Shown piece by piece: positions 1 to 5,800 of a DNA stretch of 7,876 nucleotides. The position numbers and the translations under genes are program-made. The stretch lies in contig JAAUPU010000108.1 of assembly GCA_012032975.1 (NCBI GenBank), positions 1 to 7,876 on the forward strand, written 5' to 3'. Numbering within the stretch: position 1 is the first letter of the stretch; every line of letters starts with the position of its first letter. The notes under the pieces are model-generated. The model was given only the letters and a program-made list of their open reading frames with translations, did no database searches and was not told the DNA's origin. This DNA is from Caldilineaceae bacterium. Lineage in GTDB: Bacteria > Chloroflexota > Anaerolineae > Caldilineales > Caldilineaceae.

Positions 1-22
1 TAGCGGAATATTAAATTGGGTG

Positions 23-51
23 TTGAAATTGTTTAACGATGCTGATATACT
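23..51 (+). promoter_or_regulatory. Putative sigma-70 promoter for the methyltransferase gene
   Basis: A -35 box TTGAAA (23-28, 5 of 6 to TTGACA) and a -10 box TATACT (46-51, 5 of 6 to TATAAT) are separated by exactly 17 bases. Transcription would start near 58 and give a leader of about 140 bases that contains the parS site. The call rests on sequence match only. It is the best promoter-like pair in the first 200 bases, which otherwise hold no gene that I can support. Confidence 0.55.
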
Positions 52-126
52 TCTATCAAGCGGGAGCGTGTTTGTGACGTTCCGTCCCTGCCCCTTTTTT
101 TGCTACGTCATGCTGGCAGCGAACTT

Positions 127-142
127 TGTTTCACGTGAAACA
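127..142. promoter_or_regulatory. parS: parS centromere-like site (ParB binding), perfect palindrome
   Basis: The 16-base sequence TGTTTCACGTGAAACA is a perfect palindrome and equals the classic bacterial parS consensus bound by the helix-turn-helix domain of ParB/Spo0J. Such sites nucleate ParB sliding clamps and SMC loading near the replication origin. This copy lies in the leader of the methyltransferase gene, 59 bases before its start codon. A second copy sits at 2551-2566. The identification by motif is strong, but no parA or parB gene is present in the window to confirm it. Confidence 0.88.
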
Positions 143-200
143 TCGATCAAACTGATCTGGTCGACGTGGGTGTTGCGCTGGAAGGTTTGAGGGGGTCCGT

Positions 201-1145
201 ATGGCTGTTGTGGACGGCTTGCCTATTTCAGAACCCAATATCCCGGTCATGGACTACGAAGGCAGCCAGTATCGGGTTGATTTTTGGGAAGGCCAAGGTC
301 GCGACTACGAAGATGCCGTTGACCGGGTGGCTTTGCGTAAATTGCTGCCGATGGCCGGGGGTCGTATTGCAGAAATTGGCGCTGGTTTTGGGCGTTTGGC
401 CGATCTCTATCTGGGCTATGACCAGATCATTCTATTCGATTACAGCCGGACGATGTTGCAGGATGCAGTCTCTCGTTGGGGTAGGGATCCTCGCTTTGTG
501 TTTGTGGCCGGAGACCTCTATAACCTTCCGTTGGTCGCCGGCGTTCTGGACACGCTGGTCATGGTGAGGGTAATGCACCACCTCGCCGATGTGCCCCGTG
601 CTTTTGCGCAGTTCCAGCGTGTCATGCATTGTGAGAGTGTCGCCGTCCTGGAGTTTGCCAACAAGCGGAATCTCAAGGCAATTTTGCGCAAGATATTGGG
701 TCGCCAAGATTGGTCGCCGTGGGCGGAAGAGCCGGTGGAGTTTGTCGAGTTGAACTACGATTTCCATCCAGCTTGGATGGACCAGCAGTTGGGTCAGGCA
801 ATGTTGGAACCGCAGCGCCGTTTGGCTGTCTCTCACTTTCGATTGCCTGTTTTGAAACAGGTGTTTGGGCCAAGTACTTTGGTCAATGTGGACCGATTTC
901 TGTTCGAGATTGGAGGTTTTTACCCGTTGTCACCGAGTGTTTTCGAGCGTGTAGGTGCGCCCAATGGTTGTAGGCCGTCATCTGTGGATTATGGATCGGA
1001 GGCGCTTGAGAGATTGTTCTTGTGCCCACAGTGTAAAGGCGATGCGTTGCGTATGATAGAGTTAGATATTATTCAATGTAGTGGGTGCGACGTCCGCTAT
1101 AGAAGAAGTGCTGGCATCTGGGACTTTAAGGTTCCCGTAGACTGA
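201..1145 (+). CDS. Class I SAM-dependent methyltransferase with C-terminal Trm112-like zinc ribbon
   Basis: This 314-residue cytoplasmic protein probably transfers a methyl group from S-adenosylmethionine to an unknown substrate. The Rossmann-fold signature is clear: motif I EIGAGFGRL (58-66) forms the SAM-binding loop, D80 in ILFDYS closes the second strand, and GDLYNLP (104-110) precedes a VMHHL segment (124-128), as in the Methyltransf_11/UbiE-like group. Residues about 270-312 hold CPQC (275-278) and CSGC (293-296) followed by YRRSAGIWDF. This resembles the Trm112/UPF0434 zinc ribbon, which is often a separate activator subunit of methyltransferases and is fused here. The ATG at 201 is preceded by a GAGGGGG ribosome site five bases upstream. 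A 99-base gap and a promoter candidate separate it from rpoD, so co-transcription is possible but not required. The substrate cannot be read from sequence. Confidence 0.88.
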   Translation: MAVVDGLPISEPNIPVMDYEGSQYRVDFWEGQGRDYEDAVDRVALRKLLPMAGGRIAEIGAGFGRLADLYLGYDQIILFDYSRTMLQDAVSRWGRDPRFVFVAGDLYNLPLVAGVLDTLVMVRVMHHLADVPRAFAQFQRVMHCESVAVLEFANKRNLKAILRKILGRQDWSPWAEEPVEFVELNYDFHPAWMDQQLGQAMLEPQRRLAVSHFRLPVLKQVFGPSTLVNVDRFLFEIGGFYPLSPSVFERVGAPNGCRPSSVDYGSEALERLFLCPQCKGDALRMIELDIIQCSGCDVRYRRSAGIWDFKVPVD

Positions 1146-1168
1146 CGTTCAGGGTTCTGGCGAAGAGT

Positions 1169-1197
1169 TTATCAGTCATATTTTTGTAATGTAGAAT
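1169..1197 (+). promoter_or_regulatory. Weak candidate promoter for rpoD
   Basis: TTATCA (1169-1174, 4 of 6 to the -35 consensus) and TAGAAT (1192-1197, 5 of 6 to the -10 consensus) are 17 bases apart in an AT-rich gap between the methyltransferase stop and the rpoD start. The match is modest. rpoD may also be reached by read-through from the upstream promoter, since no terminator hairpin is evident after 1145. Confidence 0.35.
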
Positions 1198-1244
1198 TAT
1201 TTGTAGTTGTTGCATCAATACCGATAGGAGCGATCGAGGCGAAT

Positions 1245-2518
1245 ATGACCGAACAGATAATACTTGATACCTCGCTTGATGAGGAAATGGAAGGTGTTGA
1301 CGAAGGCATGGGTGAGGAGAATGTCGAATTGGATAGTGAACAAGCAGAGGAAGCCGAACGGCTGAAGTTGCTTAGTCCAGAAGCGGCATTGGAGTACCTG
1401 TTGAATTTGGGGCGGTCTCAAGGTTATGTAAGTTACGACGACGTGTTACGCGTCTTGCCTGAGGCGGAAAACAATATGGAGCAACTTGAAGATACATTTG
1501 CTGCCCTATTTGAACATGGTATCGAAGTTGGGCAGGCCCGAGAGGGAGAGCCAACAGATGTGGCAGAAGGCGACGGTGATACCGTTGAGGAGGATACCTT
1601 CGACCTGAGCCAGATTGAGATTGATGACTCCATCAGCCTATACCTGAAGGAGATCGGGCGCGTGCCTTTGTTGACAGCCGAAGAGGAAGTCTCATTGGCC
1701 AAGCGTATGGAAAAAGGCCGAGATTCTCGCAAAGCTCTTTCTCAGGGAGAGGACGACTGGGAAGAGCGCGAGCGCCTGCTCTGGTACGTGCGCGATGGGC
1801 AGTCTGCGCAGGAACATCTGATCAAAGCCAACAGCCGGTTGGTGGTCAGTGTCGCGAAGAAATATGTTGGGCGAGGAGTTCCGTTTCTGGACCTGATCCA
1901 GGAGGGCAATATCGGTTTGATCCGCGCCGTGAAGAAATTTGACTACCGGCGTGGTTACAAGTTTAGCACATACGCTACCTGGTGGATTCGACAAGCGGTC
2001 ACCCGTGCAATTGCCGATCAGGGACGCACCATCGCGTGCCAGTGCATATGTACGAGCAGATCAACCGGCTGACGCGTACCAGCAGGCAGTTGGTGCAAGA
2101 GCTAGGCCGAGACCCGACCACGGAGGAGATCGCCGAGGAATTGGGTGTGACTCCGCGCAAGGTGGAACATATCATGCGTGTCAGTCAACGTCCATTGAGC
2201 CTGGAAATGCCCGTTGGCGAAGAGGAAGATAGCTATCTGGGCGACTTTATCGAAGATGAAGACGCAGACGCTCCGAGCGAGGCCGCTGGGCAGCATCTGT
2301 TGCGCGAGGTGATCGATGAGATTTTCCAGAGCTTGACCCCGCGCGAGGTACGTATCCTGCAACTGCGCTTTGGGCTTGTTGATGGTTACTGTTATACGCT
2401 GGAGGAAGTCGGTAAGAAGTTTGGCGTCACACGCGAGCGAATCCGTCAGATCGAAGCTCAAGCATTGAGCCGATTGCGTCATCCAAGTCGAAGCCGTAAA
2501 TTGCGAGATTATCTCTAG
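1245..2518 (+). CDS. rpoD: RNA polymerase primary sigma factor RpoD (sigma-70 group 1), with a single-base frameshift
   Basis: The product directs core RNA polymerase to housekeeping promoters. With one base restored it is 424 residues. An acidic N-terminus is followed by region 1.1 (about 45-95), region 1.2 ([16 protein letters not shown], 129-144), region 2 with the -10 recognition and melting helix ([17 protein letters not shown], 240-256), region 3, and region 4 (about 353-424). Region 4 carries [20 protein letters not shown], the -35-binding helix-turn-helix, and ends in the usual RSRKLRDYL. Region 1.1 marks a primary rather than an alternative sigma factor. As printed, the frame runs 1245-2072, and region 3 onward is encoded one frame over, ending at 2518. 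The break lies just after ATC at 2031-2033, where relatives read TIR-[IV]-PVHM and one base (probably C) is missing. The ATG at 1245 follows GAGG (1236-1239). A second-half start at ATG 2048 is possible but would lack regions 1 and 2. Confidence 0.93.
2031..2036 (+). other. rpoD: Frameshift point inside rpoD (one base missing)
   Basis: The upstream frame ends its conserved sequence with GRTI at 2031-2033, then degenerates into [11 protein letters not shown] and stops at 2072. The downstream frame reads [12 protein letters not shown] from 2036. Adding one base after 2033 (ATC-CGC-GTG) restores the invariant TIRVPVHM junction between regions 2 and 3. No slippery heptamer or following stem typical of programmed frameshifting is seen. 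Confidence 0.9.
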
Positions 2519-2550
2519 GGCTGGTCCCACAGCTCGAATTTCTGCCAGAT

Positions 2551-2566
2551 TGTTTCACGTGAAACG
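2551..2566. promoter_or_regulatory. parS: Second parS site, one mismatch, overlapping a terminator
   Basis: TGTTTCACGTGAAACG matches the perfect palindrome at 127-142 in 15 of 16 bases, with only the last base changed. It begins 33 bases after the rpoD stop, and its right end (2562-2566) also forms the base of the terminator stem. The changed final base is the one that lets the site pair into the hairpin. ParB usually tolerates a single outer mismatch, so binding is likely but not certain. Confidence 0.8.
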
Positions 2567-2595
2567 TCGGCGCCCGTATCGGGCGCCGACGTTTT
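2562..2595 (+). terminator. Intrinsic terminator of rpoD
   Basis: A perfect 15-bp inverted repeat (2562-2576 pairing with 2580-2594) closes a three-base TAT loop. The stem is very GC-rich, with core CGGCGCCCG, and ends in a short run of four T (2592-2595). It sits 44 bases after the rpoD stop codon. The T-run is short, but the stem is strong enough for intrinsic termination. The lower stem also carries AAAC/GTTT, which could act in the reverse direction, although no gene converges here. Confidence 0.75.
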
Positions 2596-2649
2596 GATTG
2601 CCGCATCTGTTGAGGGAAATTCTAGGAGGCACCCCATCGAAAATCACAT

Positions 2650-2671
2650 TTTGACATCAGTTTGACATCAG
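2650..2671 (+). repeat. Tandem 11-bp direct repeat carrying two -35 boxes
   Basis: TTTGACATCAG occurs twice back to back (2650-2660 and 2661-2671). Each copy contains a consensus TTGACA. Only the second copy is correctly spaced from a -10 box. An exact tandem of 11 bases places the copies about one helical turn apart, a geometry that also suits a regulator binding as a dimer. Confidence 0.8.
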
Positions 2672-2690
2672 TCGCAACTTTTCATACAAT
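2662..2690 (+). promoter_or_regulatory. Near-consensus sigma-70 promoter for the lamin-tail gene
   Basis: A perfect -35 TTGACA (2662-2667), a 17-base spacer and TACAAT (2685-2690, 5 of 6 to the -10 consensus) lie downstream of the rpoD terminator. They are the strongest promoter match in the window. Transcription would start near 2697 and leave a leader of about 140 bases before the start at 2838. I see no riboswitch or clear attenuator in that leader. Confidence 0.65.
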
Positions 2691-2837
2691 TGATCCACAA
2701 TCGAGATGTCTGACGACCTAATTCCCCCAAGGTATTAGCGTCCATTTCCCACTTCAAAGTTACCAACAACAAACTGATCGCAGGCCGTGAGCTAGCTCGC
2801 CCTGTCCTAGATTCCTTCTTCCCCAGGAGACTCGGAT

Positions 2838-5800
2838 ATGCCATACCTCACACACGGTTTCAACCATCTGGCCAGCCGAGCATCAAAACGGGGAGCAGTT
2901 CCGCGTGTTGGTCGACAACTCGCGCTTTGCTTCCTGGCGATGATTCTGTTCGGGCGACTCTTGACCCTTCACGGGCGGCCATTGCTTGCTCACTCACTTC
3001 CTCAAGAGGGCCTCGGTTTGGGTGAACCAGTGAGGATTAGTCAAGTGTACGGTGGAGGCGGCAACAGCGGCGCAGCCCTAAAGTCTGACTTTATTGAGCT
3101 TTTTAACGCATCGTCGGAAGCTGTCGATCTGCATGGGTGGTCTGTTCAATATGCATCGGCAACAGGGACAAGCTGGAAGATAACCAGTTTGGATGGAAAA
3201 TCAATCCGCGGTCATGGCTATCTGCTGATCAAGGAAGCAAGTGGGGACAATGGCGTCGATGATGGTACGGCGCTGGCAAACCCTGATCTGAGCGGCGATA
3301 TTGCCATGAGCGCGACGTCTGGGCGGGTCAGATTGATAAAGCCGGATGGGGCGACCACGGCGGATCTGGTCGGCTATGGCGATGCCATCGAAGCAGAAGG
3401 TGGACCAACCCCGAAACTGTCCAACACAACCGCTGCGGTGCGCGCCGACGCTGGCTGTAGGGACACGAGCAACAACGCAGCCGATTTCGAGATAAATACT
3501 CCAAGGCCGCGCAATAGCTCCGCGCCAGAGTATACCTGTTCAGGGGTGGATCCCATTGAAACACCCACGGAGACTCTGACCGAGACGCCTACAGAGACAC
3601 CCACACCGACATCTACCGAGACGCCTACCGAAATCATTGTCCCCACTGAAACATCGACTGCGACTGCAACCCCAACGTTTCCATCGGTCGATACCGCCAC
3701 ACCGACAGCTACCGCCACGGCTACATACCTGCCGCTGCCAGATACCCCGACAGCCACCGCTACATCTTCGCCTACCGCCCCTCCAACTGCTGTCGCTGTT
3801 GTACCTTGCCCTGCAACCCTATCCCCCGCCACATCTCTCCACCGCACCGAGAGGTGATCCTCACAGAGATCATGGCCAATCCCGCTTCCGTCGAAGATGA
3901 ATTCGGTGAGTGGGTCGAACTATTCAACGGGGAAACTGTAGCTGTAGACCTTCACGGCTGGCGAATAATTGACCTCGACGATGATTGTTTTCACATAGCG
4001 CAGGAGTTATTCATCCAACCAGGTGAATATTTGGTGCTAGGCGCCAACGGCGACGTAGCGCTCAATGGTGGCGTGGCTGTGGCCGGTGTGTTCGCCAGCA
4101 GCGATCTGAAGCTGGCCAATGGCGATGACGAACTGATACTTGTGACCGCAGACAATGTCGAGGCAGATCGTCTTGTTTGGGGCGGCACAACCGGGTTGCA
4201 GATCAAGAGCGGCGCCAGCCTGGAACGCGCTTCACTGGCAGATGGGGCGCTCTGGAGCTTGGCCCAAAACGTCTGGCCGGGTTCAATCGGCGACAAAGGT
4301 TCTCCTGGCCAACCAAATCAGCCCCAATCACCACCGACAGCTACAGAGACCGTTACTTCGACCCCTGTTGTCTCGCCAGAGCTTACCGAAACGCCCACTC
4401 CAACCGCGGCTTCGGTCCAACCGGGTTTCATCCTGTTTACTGAGGTGTTGGTTGATCCTCTGGCCGTCAGCGACAATGATGGCGAGTGGTTTGAGATATA
4501 TAATGCAGGCTTTGATGTGGTGAATCTCCGCGGCTGGAGCATCGAAGATCTAGGTGCTGACCATCATACTGTTGCCACAGACCTGCTTCTGCCACCAGGC
4601 GGCTATGCCGTACTCGCTCGCAATCCAAATGCTGCAACGAATGGTGGCGTACATGCCGACTACAGCTACTCAGGTCTCCAACTGGCCAATGGAGATGATG
4701 AACTTATCCTGCGCTCGCCAAACGGGACAGAAGCGGATCGCATTGAGTGGGGCCAGCAGCGAGGGTGGTCGCCGCTGGTCGGTGCCAGTATGGAACGAAC
4801 GTCACCAACATCAGCTTCGACGTGGGTGGCATCGACACGGATCTGGCAAGGATCATCTGGGGATCGGGGTAGCCCTGGACAACCCTACGTTGCTCCAGAG
4901 GAAACCCCTGTCGCGACCCCTTCGTCGCCAGCGACGCCATCGCCCATTGCAACGACTCAGCTATCTGAAACACCCATCGTGACTTTGACGCCAGCTCCTG
5001 CACTCGTCTTGTCCGAATTGATGGCCGATCCAAAAGCTGTTGAAGATGATGCCGGCGAGTGGTTCGAGATATATAACGCAGACTCGCAGCCGGTCAATCT
5101 GCGCGGTTGGCAAGTCGTTGATCTCGATGGGGATGGACACACGATTTCGTCAGATCTGCGGGTGCAGCCTGGTGAATATGTCGTGCTTGGGCGAATGGCT
5201 GACCCGACGGCCAATGGCAATGTAGCGATTTCGTACGTTTACTCGGGGATTAGCTTGGCCAATGGCGGGGATGAATTGATTCTGCTTGCACCGGATGGTC
5301 AAGAGGTAGACCGCGTGATCTGGGGAACTGACGCTGGGCTAAGCGTCAAGCCGGGCATTAGTCTGGAGCGGATCAATCTGTCAATTCAGGCGCAATGGGT
5401 GTTGGCTACGGCTCCTTGGCCAGGTTCGTGGGGGGATTGGGGAACACCTGGTCAAGCGCCCTTGCCGTTGACACAACCCACCGTCACCCCAGTACTGGGC
5501 GATCACTGGGCGCCAATTGACGAGCCAAGTCTCCTGCTGATCGAAGAAGTACTGTATATCGGCAGCGATGAAGAGTATGTAGTGCTGCACAACCGCGGGA
5601 ATACGGCCATTTCGCTTCAAGGCTGGTCCTTGGGGGATGCAGAGGCGCCAGCAGATGGCGAAGGCATCTATGCGCTCCCTGCCGACAAGTATGTGCCAGC
5701 CTTCGGCCTTTATATAGTCGCACGCAATGGCGTCGCCTTCCGCGAACGATGGGGTCGTGATCCGGATGCCGAGTTTGAAGAGAATGATCCTGCGATCTTG

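Noticed and set aside
75..110. TGACGT/ACGTCA inverted repeat in the methyltransferase leader
   Set aside because: Only six base pairs with a 24-base loop, too weak to call a terminator, attenuator or operator.
2031..2060. Programmed ribosomal frameshifting in rpoD
   Set aside because: No slippery heptamer, internal Shine-Dalgarno at the right distance or downstream stem is visible, and primary sigma factors are not known to need it.
2789..2798. GAGCTAGCTC palindrome in the lamin-tail gene leader
   Set aside because: A 10-base palindrome occurs by chance in a window this size, and no second copy or known motif match was seen.
3374..3847. Reverse-strand frame encoding Val/Gly/Ser repeats
   Set aside because: It is the complement of the Thr/Pro linker codons, and repetitive codons keep several frames open by chance.
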